DNA from: Actinophytocola gossypii
GTDB taxonomy: Bacteria; Actinomycetota; Actinomycetes; Mycobacteriales; Pseudonocardiaceae
Direction: 5' to 3'
Length of the DNA: 64,000 nucleotides
Assembly (NCBI RefSeq): GCF_025165815.1
Contig: NZ_JAFFZE010000001.1
Location: 1 to 64,000, forward strand
In this document: positions 52,203 through 61,084 of the stretch, in pieces
How the letters are laid out: each line of letters opens with the position of its first letter
How positions within the stretch are numbered: the first letter of the stretch is position 1
The notes under the pieces: model-generated
The model's input: the letters and a program-made list of their open reading frames with translations, nothing else
Database searches by the model: none
Told to the model about the DNA's origin: nothing
Program-made: the position numbers and the translations under genes

Positions 52203-54053
52203 ATGGAACTCGACAGCGATGGTGGCGTTCCCCTGGATGGGCTCGCGGAGCTGACTCCGACCTTCTCGGTCACGGTGTTGGTCTGCCATCCTCGGGCGGA
52301 TTCAGCGAGTGCTTTCCGGTCACTCGTCCACTTTCTGCGGCAGACACTGGCCAAACCGAACCGGGCGCTGTCGGTTCGCTGTCTCGGCGAGCTGGTGCTC
52401 GGTCGGTCGGACCAGATCACTGGTTTGGGGCCGCTGCCCGAACTGGGGATCGACGACCTCTACGCCTCCGTTCGCGCACGGCGCACCGTTCCGACCTGGG
52501 CCCGCGCCGGGCACGACGCGATCGACGTGGTCAACGAGTTGACGCTGGTCGTGCGACGTGGGCGGCTGGTGGTCATCCACACCCCGCTGTCCGATCAGGT
52601 GCTGCGGACGTGGCTGAGGCGGTTCGACAAACTCTACCGGTACCTGCCGAGCGCGATTCTGCGCAGAACATTCCACGGCGACGGCAAGGCCGTGTGGCTG
52701 CGGGGCGTCCACCCCCGGCGCGACACGAAGGCCGACAGCAAGACGTTGGGCGGCCGGCGCGTCCAGAAGGCTCTGGACGACGACGAGGACGCCAGTTACG
52801 CGCTGAGCGCCGCCACGATCGACCACCTGCCGGCCGACGAGGCGGCGTTGGTGCGTGGAAGGTTGACCGTGTCCCCGGCGAGATCCCGTGTCTACTGGAA
52901 GTACGGAATCGACCTGGCCACGTATCTCGCCGCGGTGAGAGAGACGGTCGACGTGCTCGACAAGGCCCTTGCCGTCGAGCCGCCGGACGAACTGTTCCCG
53001 CAGTTGGCCATTCCCGAGACCGATCTCGCCAATGTCCGGGGCGCCTACGATCTCAGCATTGCGAATGTCGACGAGATGTTCGACCGGGACGAGACCGACG
53101 ACGATCTCTCCGCACGAGCCGAACTTCTCCGCGGCGCGATCCTCGAGGTCATCGGTCGTCCGGACGCGGCGGCCTTCACCGTTGTGGTGGGTCACGAGGG
53201 CTCCGAGGTCGGCAGGCTGGCGATCAGGCCCCAACCCCGTGGTGACGCGTTCGACCTGGACGTGCGGTTGGCCGGAGCACCGTCCTGGGACGACAAGGTC
53301 CGGGAGGTCCGCGACGCCATCGGCGACGGTGACCTGCTGTCGGTCTACTACGAGTCGGGGCACACGTACTCGGAGCACCAGGTCAACGTCGAGAAGCAGA
53401 CCGCACCTCCGTTCGCCAACCTGGTGTTCGCCGATTTCGCCGGGTACCGGGTCACCCAGGAGAAGCCGGCCGCGCCGAACGACCAGGGCATTCACGACGC
53501 GATCGGCCGCAACGGCGACACCTCGCTCTTCGCCTGGGTGACCAGGCACTACCGCGGCGGCTGGCTGGTGTGTGACGACGGGCCCGGCGAGGTCGCCGAC
53601 TTCCTGCACCTCGTCGACGGAACGCTGACCGCCATCCACGTGAAGGGTGCCAACAGCGCCTCCCTCGATCGGCGCGTCTCCGTCACGGCCTATCAGGAGG
53701 TGGTGGCGCAGGCGGAGAAGAACGTTCGCTCGCTGTACGGCGACCACCTCGTGGACCGGTTGACCACACCTCGGTCGGCCCCACGCGCGGCCTGGCTCGA
53801 CGGCGAGCGCATCGCGGATCTTTCCGGCTTCGTGCGTGAGCTCGGCCGGCGCACCGCGGTGGACAGGACCCGCGTGGAGATCGTTCAACCGCATCTGCTT
53901 CGGTCCGTCCACGACACCGCGCGGGCGGCCGCCGACACGGCTTCGCCGACCCGTGACTCACGCAGCCTCACCCTGCTGGATGGTCTTCTGCGGAGCGCGC
54001 GCAGGTCGGTGACCGCGCTGTGGGACGACCTGGTGGTCATCGGGTGCGAATGA
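52203..54053 (+). CDS. Putative PD-(D/E)XK nuclease-type protein of a sporadic family
   Basis: The 616-residue protein is unknown overall. Near residues 455-485 it has a nuclease-like core: LVCDDGPGEVADFLHL, a strand turn, then AIHVKGANS, giving Glu/Asp...H-x-K spacing close to the PD-(D/E)XK superfamily. The rest is mixed helix and strand without membrane segments. GGGAGAAGGGA precedes ATG 52203 and decides this start over an upstream GTG. Proteins of this sort are found singly in mobile or defence-rich regions. It is separated from its neighbours and seems to be a single-gene unit. Confidence 0.55.
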   Translation: MELDSDGGVPLDGLAELTPTFSVTVLVCHPRADSASAFRSLVHFLRQTLAKPNRALSVRCLGELVLGRSDQITGLGPLPELGIDDLYASVRARRTVPTWARAGHDAIDVVNELTLVVRRGRLVVIHTPLSDQVLRTWLRRFDKLYRYLPSAILRRTFHGDGKAVWLRGVHPRRDTKADSKTLGGRRVQKALDDDEDASYALSAATIDHLPADEAALVRGRLTVSPARSRVYWKYGIDLATYLAAVRETVDVLDKALAVEPPDELFPQLAIPETDLANVRGAYDLSIANVDEMFDRDETDDDLSARAELLRGAILEVIGRPDAAAFTVVVGHEGSEVGRLAIRPQPRGDAFDLDVRLAGAPSWDDKVREVRDAIGDGDLLSVYYESGHTYSEHQVNVEKQTAPPFANLVFADFAGYRVTQEKPAAPNDQGIHDAIGRNGDTSLFAWVTRHYRGGWLVCDDGPGEVADFLHLVDGTLTAIHVKGANSASLDRRVSVTAYQEVVAQAEKNVRSLYGDHLVDRLTTPRSAPRAAWLDGERIADLSGFVRELGRRTAVDRTRVEIVQPHLLRSVHDTARAAADTASPTRDSRSLTLLDGLLRSARRSVTALWDDLVVIGCE

Positions 54054-54075
54054 GAGCCCTGACTAGGGTGACCGG

Positions 54076-55092
54076 GTGCGTGCTCTTGCTTTCGGTCTGG
54101 TGGCGGTCGTCGGGTTTCTGCTGTTGGCGACCGTGATCCGGACCACGGACGTGCTCGTCGGCTCGCCGGACGCGTCGCGGATGGGGTCGGCCACGGCGAC
54201 CTCCTGCACCGAGTACGGGCCGGTCGGCCGGTGGGGAATCGGCTACTCCCACGACTGCGCCGCGGACGTGCGCTGGGACGACGGCACCATCGAGCGCGTG
54301 GACTTCGCCGCCGGGCAGCTCGAGCCCGGCGAGACGGACGTCGCCGTGTTCGAGTCGGACCGGGAGCCGGGGCGCGACGACAGCGCGCGCTGGTTCCTCG
54401 CCGGGCCGGTGCTCGCGATCGGGCTGGGCCTCGTGACGCTGTGGTTCACTCTGCTCGCCGTGGCCACGGTCGTGACCAGCGTGGTTCCCGCGAAGCCGGG
54501 CAGGCGCCGGGAGCGGGAGGACCGTTGGCCGGTCACCAAGGAGGAGGTCGCGGCCACGCCGGTGACCCCGAGGGTGCGCCGGCTGCGGCTGCTCGCCTGG
54601 CTCGGGCTGGCCGCGGGCGGGGTGGAGGTCCTCGCCTCCCTGCCGTACTTCGACGCGCCGCGCCGGGTCGGCGGGTTCGTCTCGCCGTGGCCGGAGCTGG
54701 AGTCCGCCTGGCTGGTCGACCCGCCGTCGGGAGTGATCGCCGGGTTCGGTGCGCTCCTCGCCGCTCTCATCGGACTCGTGGCCAGGAGCGTGCACGAGGA
54801 CGGGGCGCGGATCGTCCGTTATGGACAGGACTATGTGGACAGCAAGCGACGTGATCTCAGCGGCGGCACCAGCTGGATTCCGACCGCGATCATGGTGGCA
54901 CTGCTGGGATGGGCGGTCGTCCAGGCAGTCGTCGCCGTGCCGGGTGGCGCGCCGGCGGCGGTCTGGGCCGCGGCGTTGCGGGACGCGGTGATCCTGCTGG
55001 GCGTGCTCGTCGTCACCCTCGTGACGCGACAGTCCGCACGGGACATGGTCGACCAACTCCTCCCGAAATCGACGGAACCACGCATCTACTAG
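54076..55092 (+). CDS. Membrane protein of unknown function linked to type VII genes
   Basis: The 338-residue protein has a helix at the very N-terminus, an outer beta-type segment (residues ~30-105, with a Cys pair in SCTEYG and HDCAAD), and about four further helices. It precedes a YbaB-like gene and two ESX-type genes on the same strand with small gaps, a neighbourhood typical of actinomycete type VII loci. GTG 54076 is used. No enzyme motif is seen. Confidence 0.7.
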   Translation: MRALAFGLVAVVGFLLLATVIRTTDVLVGSPDASRMGSATATSCTEYGPVGRWGIGYSHDCAADVRWDDGTIERVDFAAGQLEPGETDVAVFESDREPGRDDSARWFLAGPVLAIGLGLVTLWFTLLAVATVVTSVVPAKPGRRREREDRWPVTKEEVAATPVTPRVRRLRLLAWLGLAAGGVEVLASLPYFDAPRRVGGFVSPWPELESAWLVDPPSGVIAGFGALLAALIGLVARSVHEDGARIVRYGQDYVDSKRRDLSGGTSWIPTAIMVALLGWAVVQAVVAVPGGAPAAVWAAALRDAVILLGVLVVTLVTRQSARDMVDQLLPKSTEPRIY

Positions 55093-55102
55093 CGTCGTCG
55101 GT

Positions 55103-55636
55103 GTGGACATGAACACGGGACCGGGAGCCGGTGAACGCCGGCTCGCCGACTACATGCGACGTGTCGGGGAGATCCAGGCACGTGCGGAGGAGACGCAGGC
55201 CCAGCTGAAGGCCCTGCGCGCGCACGTCACCAGCCCGGACCGGGTGGTGACCGTCGAGATGGCCCCCGGCGGCCGGCTGGAGCGGCTCACCCTCAGCCAG
55301 GACGCCACCCGCTACGGCCCCCAGCAACTCGCCGCGGTGATCACCGAGACCATCCGCCGCGGCCACGCCGAGGTCGCCGAGCAGATGCAGGACACCATGC
55401 GCCCGCTGATCGGCGACTCGCCCGCCATGGAGTTCCTCCGCGACCAGATCGACATCGCGCAGCAGGACGAGGACGACGAGCCGGCCGCGCCGGACGATGG
55501 CCGTATCGACGGGGAGATGACCGCCGAGACCGACGAGCCGCCTGCTCCGCCACAGCGGCCGCACCGGCCTCCGCGACCGACCGAGGACGACGAGGACGAC
55601 GACGGGCCGTTCCGCTCCGTCTGGGGAGACAGGTAG
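55103..55636 (+). CDS. YbaB/EbfC-family nucleoid-associated-like protein
   Basis: The 177-residue protein has the YbaB/EbfC dimer core (residues ~10-100: GEIQARAEETQAQLKALRA, VVTVEMAPGGRLERLTLSQDA) and a long acidic, proline-rich tail (DDEPAAPDD to DDEDDDGPF). Proteins like this sit upstream of WXG100/Esp genes in many actinomycetes. The acidic tail argues against simple DNA binding and may contact partner proteins. GTG 55103 or ATG 55109 may start it. The stop abuts the ATG of the next gene. Confidence 0.85.
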   Translation: MDMNTGPGAGERRLADYMRRVGEIQARAEETQAQLKALRAHVTSPDRVVTVEMAPGGRLERLTLSQDATRYGPQQLAAVITETIRRGHAEVAEQMQDTMRPLIGDSPAMEFLRDQIDIAQQDEDDEPAAPDDGRIDGEMTAETDEPPAPPQRPHRPPRPTEDDEDDDGPFRSVWGDR

Positions 55637-55948
55637 ATGACGTTCGAGATGGTTCCCGACGACGTGACCTCCCACGCGGGCAACGTCGACGGGCTGGCCG
55701 GTGAACTCACCAAGGCCGGGCAGAAGGGCGGCGGTGTCGACCTCGGCGTCGAGACCTACGGCATCATCGGCCAGGCGTTCAGCCTGCACGCCCGTGCCTC
55801 CATCGCCAGTGTCGGCTGCTCGATCTCCGAGCTGGCCACGGCCCTGCCCGAGATCGCCGACGCGCTGCGCGACTGCGCCGACACCACCCGGGAGACCGAC
55901 GAGCACCACGCCGGCCTCTTCGACAAGTTCCTCGGAGGCGCGCGGTGA
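55637..55948 (+). CDS. ESX/type VII secretion target, EspC-like small protein
   Basis: The 103-residue protein resembles EspC/WXG-like type VII substrates: a helical hairpin with VTSHAGNVDGLAGELTKAGQ in the first helix and LATALPEIADALRDCADTTRETD in the second. It starts immediately after the YbaB-like stop and overlaps the next gene by GTGA. It probably forms a helical complex with the downstream WXG100-like protein for export. Confidence 0.8.
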   Translation: MTFEMVPDDVTSHAGNVDGLAGELTKAGQKGGGVDLGVETYGIIGQAFSLHARASIASVGCSISELATALPEIADALRDCADTTRETDEHHAGLFDKFLGGAR

Positions 55949-56994
55949 GCCTGGACGTCAACGCGGAGAACGCCACCAGTGGCGGACGGATCGTCGACAC
56001 GATCTGGCAGTGCGCGCAGGACTTCGACAACCCGAGCGACTGGGTCTTCGACGGCTTCGCGCTCGGCCTGGACGTGCTCGGGTTCGTCGCCAACCCGCTC
56101 GGCACCCTCGTCGGCGGCGGTATCGGGTGGCTGATCGAGCACGTGTCCTTCCTCAAGGAACCCCTCGACGACCTGGCCGGCGACCCCGGCGCGATCAACG
56201 TGGTCGCCGCCACCTGGGACGAGGTCGCGCGGGCCTGCGCCAAGGTCGGCGCCGACTACGAACGGATCGCGACCAGCGAGACCAAGACCTGGAAGGGCGA
56301 GTCCGGCGACGCCTACCGCACGGCCGCCGCCGAGGTCGCCGCGCAGGTCAAGGCGCTGGAGGGCGCGGCGAGCGCGGTGGTGACCGGCGTTCGGGGCTCC
56401 GGGGTCCTGGTCGCCTCGGTGCGCGGCATCATCCGCGACATGATCGCCGACGTCGTGGCCGAGTTCCTCATCGCCGCGGCCACCGCGCTCGCGACCAGCT
56501 GGTGCAGCTTCGGCGCTTCGGTCGCCGCGTTCACCGGCTGGGCGGTCGGCCGGGCCGCCGCGACCGCGGGCAAGATCGCCGGCAAGGTCAGCAAGCTGCT
56601 GATGAAGCTCGCGCAGGCCATCCGGAAGTTCGACAACCTCAAGGGCGCCTCCGACGCGCTGGCCAAGGCGTCCATCGCGATCGGCAGGAAGGCCAAGAGC
56701 GTCGGCCGGGCCATCGGCAGCAACCGCGGCGCCGTCAACCAGATCGACGGCGCGGTGCGGAGCGCCAACGACTCCATCCGCAACGCGGTGACCTTCGGCA
56801 GCTCCCGGCTGCAGGACGCCGCCGCCCGGGTCGACGACTTCATGGCCCCGCGCGGCCGCGACGGCTTCGCCGACACGGTCCGCCCGGTCCAGCTCGGCCG
56901 TACCGGCGCCTCCGAGGCGTTCAAGGAAGGCGCGAACTGGGACGAGAACTTCGACCAGGCCCAACAGCAGGTCCAGAGCGAGGAACAGAAGTAG
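55945..56994 (+). CDS. WXG100-like type VII secretion carrier protein
   Basis: The 349-residue protein has a WXG-type turn in TWKGESGDAYRTAAAEVAAQ (residues ~115-135) between two helices, followed by a hydrophobic helical part (ALATSWCSFGASVAAFTGWAVG) and a charged C-terminal tail. The layout is like long ESX-exported carriers whose C-termini often bear toxins, but no toxin domain is recognised. No EccC/EccD machinery is in the window, so export would use apparatus encoded elsewhere. Confidence 0.75.
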   Translation: MSLDVNAENATSGGRIVDTIWQCAQDFDNPSDWVFDGFALGLDVLGFVANPLGTLVGGGIGWLIEHVSFLKEPLDDLAGDPGAINVVAATWDEVARACAKVGADYERIATSETKTWKGESGDAYRTAAAEVAAQVKALEGAASAVVTGVRGSGVLVASVRGIIRDMIADVVAEFLIAAATALATSWCSFGASVAAFTGWAVGRAAATAGKIAGKVSKLLMKLAQAIRKFDNLKGASDALAKASIAIGRKAKSVGRAIGSNRGAVNQIDGAVRSANDSIRNAVTFGSSRLQDAAARVDDFMAPRGRDGFADTVRPVQLGRTGASEAFKEGANWDENFDQAQQQVQSEEQK

Positions 56995-57081
56995 TCCATC
57001 CCGTCGCGCGTCACCGCTCCTTCACGCATCGTCGCTACTGTGTAACCCGATGGGGTGATCACAGACCCGATGGGAGGACGG

Positions 57082-58605
57082 ATGAGGGCAGGTAGGAGAG
57101 GGCTCACCGGTGGCCTGGCCGCCGTGCTGGCGGCGACCGGGATGGTCGTCGCGCCGAGCGCGGTTCAGGCCGAACCGACTCGGTCGACGATCGACTGGCA
57201 GCCGTGCCCGGAGGCCGAGGAGGTCGACTGCGCGACCATCCCGGTGCCGCTGAACTGGGAGGACCCGGACGGGCCCACCATCGAGATCGGGCTGGCCCGC
57301 CGCGAGGCGACCGACCAGGAGCGGCGGCTCGGGTCGATCCTGATGGACCCGGGCGGGCCCGGTGGCTCCGGCGTCGCGAGCGTGATGTCCAGGGACGTCT
57401 TCACCCCGGAGGTCACCGCCCGCTTCGATGTGGTCGGCTTCGACCCGCGCGGCATCAACACCAGCACCCAGCTGCGCTGCGACCTGGACCTGTCCAACCG
57501 CTCCCTGGACGCCAGGCATCCGTCCAGCCAGGCCGAGTTCCGTGAGCTGGTGCGCCTCAACGAGCAGCTGCACGACAGCTGCCGCGAGCACTCCGGCGAG
57601 CTCGTCGACCACGTCGGCAACCAGAACACCGTCGAGGACATGGAGGCGATCCGCGTCGCCCTCGGCGAGGGGAAGCTCAACTACGTCGGCTACTCCTACG
57701 GCTCGCTGATGGGCCAGCAGTACGCCGAGCGGTACCCGGACCGCATCCGGGCCATGGTCCTCGACGGCAACATGGACCACAGCATGCGCAGTGCCTGGGA
57801 CTTCATGCGCACCGAGACCGAGCCGGTGGAGCGGAACTTCGTCGCGTTCGCCGAGTGGTGCGACACCACCGAGACCTGCGCGCTGTACGGCCAGGACACC
57901 AAGGCCGTGTACGCCGACCTGCGGAAACGCGCCAAGGCAGGTGACCTGGTCGACCCGGAGACCGGCGAGCCGGTCGACTTCTACGCCCTGTCGCGGATCG
58001 CCTTCGGGGCGAACACGCCCGCCGCGTGGAGCGCCGTCGCGGCGAGTCTCGCGGCGCTGCGGGACGGCACCGGCACCGTCTCCTCCCTGGCCACCGCCGC
58101 GGCCGACCAGGCGGTGAGCAACCCGTACCCGCCGATCTGGTGCAGCGACTGGGACTTCGATGTCGTGAACTACGCGCACTACGCGTTCCTGCGCGCGATG
58201 CTCGCGAAGAAGTTCCCGAACGTGCAGTGGTCGCCCTACGTCGACCACGCCATGACCTGCGCCGGTGACCCGGTCCGGACCACCAACCCGCAGCGGCCCC
58301 TGGACATCGACGGCGCCCCGCCGCTGGTGATGATCGGCAACGTGCACGACCCGGCCACGGTCTACCGGTGGAACGTGACCGCGGCCAGGCAGAGCGGCGC
58401 GCACCTGATCACCTACGAGGGCTGGGGTCACACCGCGTACGGCAACGACGGCCCGAGCGAGTGCGTCAACGACGCCGTGGACGCCTACCTGATCGAGCTG
58501 ACCGTCCCCGAGCGCGGCCTGACCTGCGCGGCGACCGAGGAGCCGGCCGCCGCCGACACCAGGCAGCGCCAGCTCTCCGGGGTCGGCCCGTACCTCGCGG
58601 GCTGA
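57082..58605 (+). CDS. Secreted alpha/beta-hydrolase, tripeptidylaminopeptidase (S33) type
   Basis: The 507-residue protein has a signal peptide (MRAGRRGLTGGLAAVLAATG) and an alpha/beta-hydrolase fold. Oxyanion block LMDPGGPGGSG, nucleophile GYSYGS, Asp of MIGNVHDP and His of GWGHTAY make a complete triad. The layout fits actinomycete tripeptidyl aminopeptidases, which trim N-terminal tripeptides from secreted proteins. GGGAGG at 57072-57077 selects ATG 57082 over ATG 57070. A possible -10 TACTGT lies about 45 bases upstream. Confidence 0.92.
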   Translation: MRAGRRGLTGGLAAVLAATGMVVAPSAVQAEPTRSTIDWQPCPEAEEVDCATIPVPLNWEDPDGPTIEIGLARREATDQERRLGSILMDPGGPGGSGVASVMSRDVFTPEVTARFDVVGFDPRGINTSTQLRCDLDLSNRSLDARHPSSQAEFRELVRLNEQLHDSCREHSGELVDHVGNQNTVEDMEAIRVALGEGKLNYVGYSYGSLMGQQYAERYPDRIRAMVLDGNMDHSMRSAWDFMRTETEPVERNFVAFAEWCDTTETCALYGQDTKAVYADLRKRAKAGDLVDPETGEPVDFYALSRIAFGANTPAAWSAVAASLAALRDGTGTVSSLATAAADQAVSNPYPPIWCSDWDFDVVNYAHYAFLRAMLAKKFPNVQWSPYVDHAMTCAGDPVRTTNPQRPLDIDGAPPLVMIGNVHDPATVYRWNVTAARQSGAHLITYEGWGHTAYGNDGPSECVNDAVDAYLIELTVPERGLTCAATEEPAAADTRQRQLSGVGPYLAG

Positions 58606-58623
58606 TCCGCGTGGCGCCCGGCC

Positions 58624-58950
58624 TCACGCGGTCGAGGTCGGGCGCCACGCCTCCAGCCAGTCCGGGTGCGCGTCGTAGACGGACGCGACCAACCCGAGTA
58701 CGTCGTGGTCGGTGTCCGCCGCCGCCTCGCGGCGGATCAGCGCGGCCTTCTCCTCGAACGGCACCGGCGCGCGTTCCTCCGGCGTCTCCACCGGGTCGGC
58801 GGCGATCAGCAGGCCGTCGCCGTCGTCGGTGCGCATGACGCGGATCCGGCCGCGTCGCTCGGCCACGTCGATCAGCGGCAGCTCGCCCGAGGCGAACCGG
58901 CGCTCGTCCTCGGCGAGCCGGTCGAGCACGAACGTGTGCAGCTGGGTCAT
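58624..58950 (-). CDS. Small conserved protein of unknown function (DUF6221-like)
   Basis: The 108-residue acidic protein opens MTQLHTFVLDRLAEDERRF and ends VYDAHPDWLEAWRPT, a pattern recalling the DUF6221 group of small actinomycete proteins, but this is a weak recollection. No membrane segment or catalytic motif is visible. It lies 14 bases downstream of the baeRF gene and is probably co-transcribed. Confidence 0.65.
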   Translation of the reverse strand: MTQLHTFVLDRLAEDERRFASGELPLIDVAERRGRIRVMRTDDGDGLLIAADPVETPEERAPVPFEEKAALIRREAAADTDHDVLGLVASVYDAHPDWLEAWRPTSTA

Positions 58951-58964
58951 CAGGGTCACCTCTC

Positions 58965-60062
58965 TCAGGTGTGACGCAGGATGGCGCCGACGCCGCCGGT
59001 GAGCCCGAGCGCCGGCTCGTCCCCGGTGGCGGCGACGACCTCCGCGCCGGAGGCGAGCGCCGCGGCCGGCAGCGCCTCGTCGGCGCGGGCCTCGATCCGC
59101 TCGGAGACACCGACCCGGTGCAGGTCCTCCCGGTCGGTGGCGACCATCGTCGGGTCGCTGCCGACCAGCACGGTCGCGTCGCCGACGTCCCGCGCGTCGA
59201 CCAGCAGCACCTCCACGTTCGCCGCGCGCAGGGCCGCGACCGTGTCGGCCAGGCCCTGCACCGCGAGCCCGTGGCCGCCGCCCACGCGGAACCGCTCCAG
59301 CACCCGGTCCTGTTCGACGCGGCGCTGCTCGGCGAGCAGGTCGGCCAGGTCGTGCGCCACCGTGTCGTGGCTCGGGTCCGCGACCCGCGAGTGCTCGATC
59401 TCGGCCACGATGCCGGCGCACTCGGCCGGCAGCGCGTCCCGCAGCCGGGTCCGCGCCTCCGGGTCGCCGGCGAGCACCAGCAGCTGGGCGTGCGCGTTCC
59501 GGACCTGCCGGGCAACCTCCTCGGCGACCTCGGCGATGTTGCGCTTCACCGTCTCCTCGGCGTAGCTCTGCACGTTGCGGTGCGCCATGCCGGCGCCCCG
59601 CACCTTGTGCACGGGGTGCTCCCGGCCCTCGACGTCCTCGGTGTGCTCGGCGCCGCCCGCGTGCACGGCCCGCACCTGGGCGCCGGTCCGGTCGACGGTC
59701 ACCACGACGTGCGGCACCTCGCGGCGGTTCCAGTCGGCGAGCGGCAGCAGGTAGGGCAGTGCCGACACCCGCACCATCGGCTGTGCCGGCGGTGCGGGCA
59801 GGTACTCGTCGACGAGCACCTCGTCACCGGCGGCGACGAGCAGGCGGCCGGCGCGTCCCGATGGCGGTGCCCGGTCCAGGGCGTCCTCGAGCGCGCCGAG
59901 GGTCGGGTCGGGGGCGTCCCGCTCGGCGAGCTCCTCGCGCACGGCCCGCCACCGCAGCTCGGCGACCTTGGCCGCGTCCTCGGTGTCGTGCGAGGCGTCG
60001 AGGTGCACGGACGCGAACGGGCCCCGGTGGTCCAGGGTCTCTCGCAGTGCGGTGAGGTTCAT
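58965..60062 (-). CDS. baeRF-family protein (archaeo-eukaryotic release-factor-like, Rv2629 type)
   Basis: The 365-residue protein resembles the bacterial eRF1-like (baeRF2/Rv2629) family: an N-terminal domain (FASVHLDASHDTEDA, HVVVTVDRTGAQVRAV), a central basic helix (HRNVQSYAEETVKRN) and a C-terminal domain resembling pelota/eRF1 domains (LLVDARDVGDATVLVG). Members are thought to act on stalled ribosomes under stress or dormancy. ATG 60062 faces the hemerythrin gene; GGGTAT lies just upstream on its strand. Confidence 0.8.
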   Translation of the reverse strand: MNLTALRETLDHRGPFASVHLDASHDTEDAAKVAELRWRAVREELAERDAPDPTLGALEDALDRAPPSGRAGRLLVAAGDEVLVDEYLPAPPAQPMVRVSALPYLLPLADWNRREVPHVVVTVDRTGAQVRAVHAGGAEHTEDVEGREHPVHKVRGAGMAHRNVQSYAEETVKRNIAEVAEEVARQVRNAHAQLLVLAGDPEARTRLRDALPAECAGIVAEIEHSRVADPSHDTVAHDLADLLAEQRRVEQDRVLERFRVGGGHGLAVQGLADTVAALRAANVEVLLVDARDVGDATVLVGSDPTMVATDREDLHRVGVSERIEARADEALPAAALASGAEVVAATGDEPALGLTGGVGAILRHT

Positions 60063-60071
60063 GCCTGGCGC

Positions 60072-60095
60072 ATACCCCGCTGTCGTTCGGGTAAT
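60072..60095. promoter_or_regulatory. Divergent stress-sigma-like -10 motifs GGGTAT and GGGTAAT
   Basis: GGGTAT occurs on the minus strand (60072-60077) before the baeRF gene, and GGGTAAT on the plus strand (60089-60095) before the hemerythrin gene. These match -10 elements of SigB/SigF-type stress sigma factors, although clear GTTT -35 elements are not seen. Confidence 0.35.
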
Positions 60096-60125
60096 CGGGT
60101 GGCGGACCCGAACCAGGAGGACTAC

Positions 60126-60686
60126 GTGACCACCACCAAGCACCAGGACCTCGTCGACGCCATCGTCAGCGATCACCGCGAGTTCGAGGCGGTGTTCGAC
60201 GAGATCGAGGCCAGCGGCGACCCGCGCATGCGCCGCGAGCTCGTCGAACACGTGATCGCCGGGCTGGTCCGCCACTCCGTTGCCGAGGAGGAGTACCTCT
60301 ACCCGACCGCCCGCAAGGCGCTGCCGGACGGCGACAAGATCGCCGACCACGAGATCGAGGAGCACGCCGAGGCCGAGCAGCTGATGAAGGAGATCGAGAA
60401 CACCGAGGCCACCGACCCGAAGTTCGACGAGCTGGTCGGCAAGCTCATCGCCGAGATCCGCCACCACCTCTCCGACGAGGAGGAGGACCTGCTGCCGAAG
60501 CTGCGCAAGGCATGCAGCCAGCAGGACCTGCGCGACCTGGGGGAGAAGTTCGAGCGGGCCAAGCGGATGGCGCCGACGCGGCCGCACCCGTCGGCCCCGG
60601 ACCACCCGCCGGCGAACAAGATCCTCGGCCCCGGGGTCGGCCTGATCGACAAGATGCGCGACGCCCTGACCAACCGGAACACCTGA
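60126..60686 (+). CDS. Hemerythrin HHE-domain protein
   Basis: The 186-residue protein has the HHE four-helix bundle with metal-binding His/Glu residues in SDHREFEAV, VRHSVAEEEYLYP, DHEIEEHAEAE and RHHLSDEEEDLLP. A basic tail (KRMAPTRPHPSAPDH) follows. It binds a di-iron centre and may sense or scavenge oxygen, nitric oxide or peroxide. AGGAGG precedes GTG 60126. It starts a short stress-type operon with two small acidic proteins and is divergent from the baeRF gene. Confidence 0.92.
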   Translation: MTTTKHQDLVDAIVSDHREFEAVFDEIEASGDPRMRRELVEHVIAGLVRHSVAEEEYLYPTARKALPDGDKIADHEIEEHAEAEQLMKEIENTEATDPKFDELVGKLIAEIRHHLSDEEEDLLPKLRKACSQQDLRDLGEKFERAKRMAPTRPHPSAPDHPPANKILGPGVGLIDKMRDALTNRNT

Positions 60687-60874
60687 TGACAACCACGCCG
60701 TTCGAGCCGCACCGGGATCCCGGCGACGAGGACATCCCCGCCGCCGACCCGGGGCGCGGCGCCCCGGAGCCCGCACCCGGCTTCGGACCCGAGGGGGTGG
60801 AGCCGGACCCCCGCGAGCCCGTCGAGCGCCGCGAGCCGGCGGACAACCCCGACCCGGCGGAGCCGCCGGACTGA
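60686..60874 (+). CDS. Small acidic proline-rich protein
   Basis: The 62-residue protein starts at ATG 60686, overlapping the hemerythrin stop (TGATG). It is rich in Pro, Asp and Glu (EDIPAADPGRGAPEPAP) and is likely disordered. No family was recognised. Co-translation with the hemerythrin is the only clue to function. Confidence 0.6.
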   Translation: MTTTPFEPHRDPGDEDIPAADPGRGAPEPAPGFGPEGVEPDPREPVERREPADNPDPAEPPD

Positions 60875-60893
60875 CCCCGCACGGGAGGGCATC

Positions 60894-61070
60894 GTGTCCC
60901 GAGGACCCGAGATCGACCGCGAGACCGCGGAGGCCGAGCAGGAGGACGACGACTTCGCCGGCGAGCACACCAGGCCGACCTACTCCGACGAGCCGCCGCC
61001 CGACCCGCCGGACGAGTCGGTGCCGGAGGACCGAGGCGGCGCCGGCGGCATGGACACCGACCGGGACTGA
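60894..61070 (+). CDS. Small acidic protein
   Basis: GTG 60894 preceded by GGGAGGG opens a 58-codon frame (MSRGPEIDRETAEAEQEDDD...) ending at TGA 61070. Composition is acidic and proline-rich like the preceding small protein, suggesting disordered paralogue-like partners in the stress operon. The strong ribosome site and position support it; homologues were not checked. Confidence 0.5.
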   Translation: MSRGPEIDRETAEAEQEDDDFAGEHTRPTYSDEPPPDPPDESVPEDRGGAGGMDTDRD

Positions 61071-61084
61071 GATCATGTGCCCTC

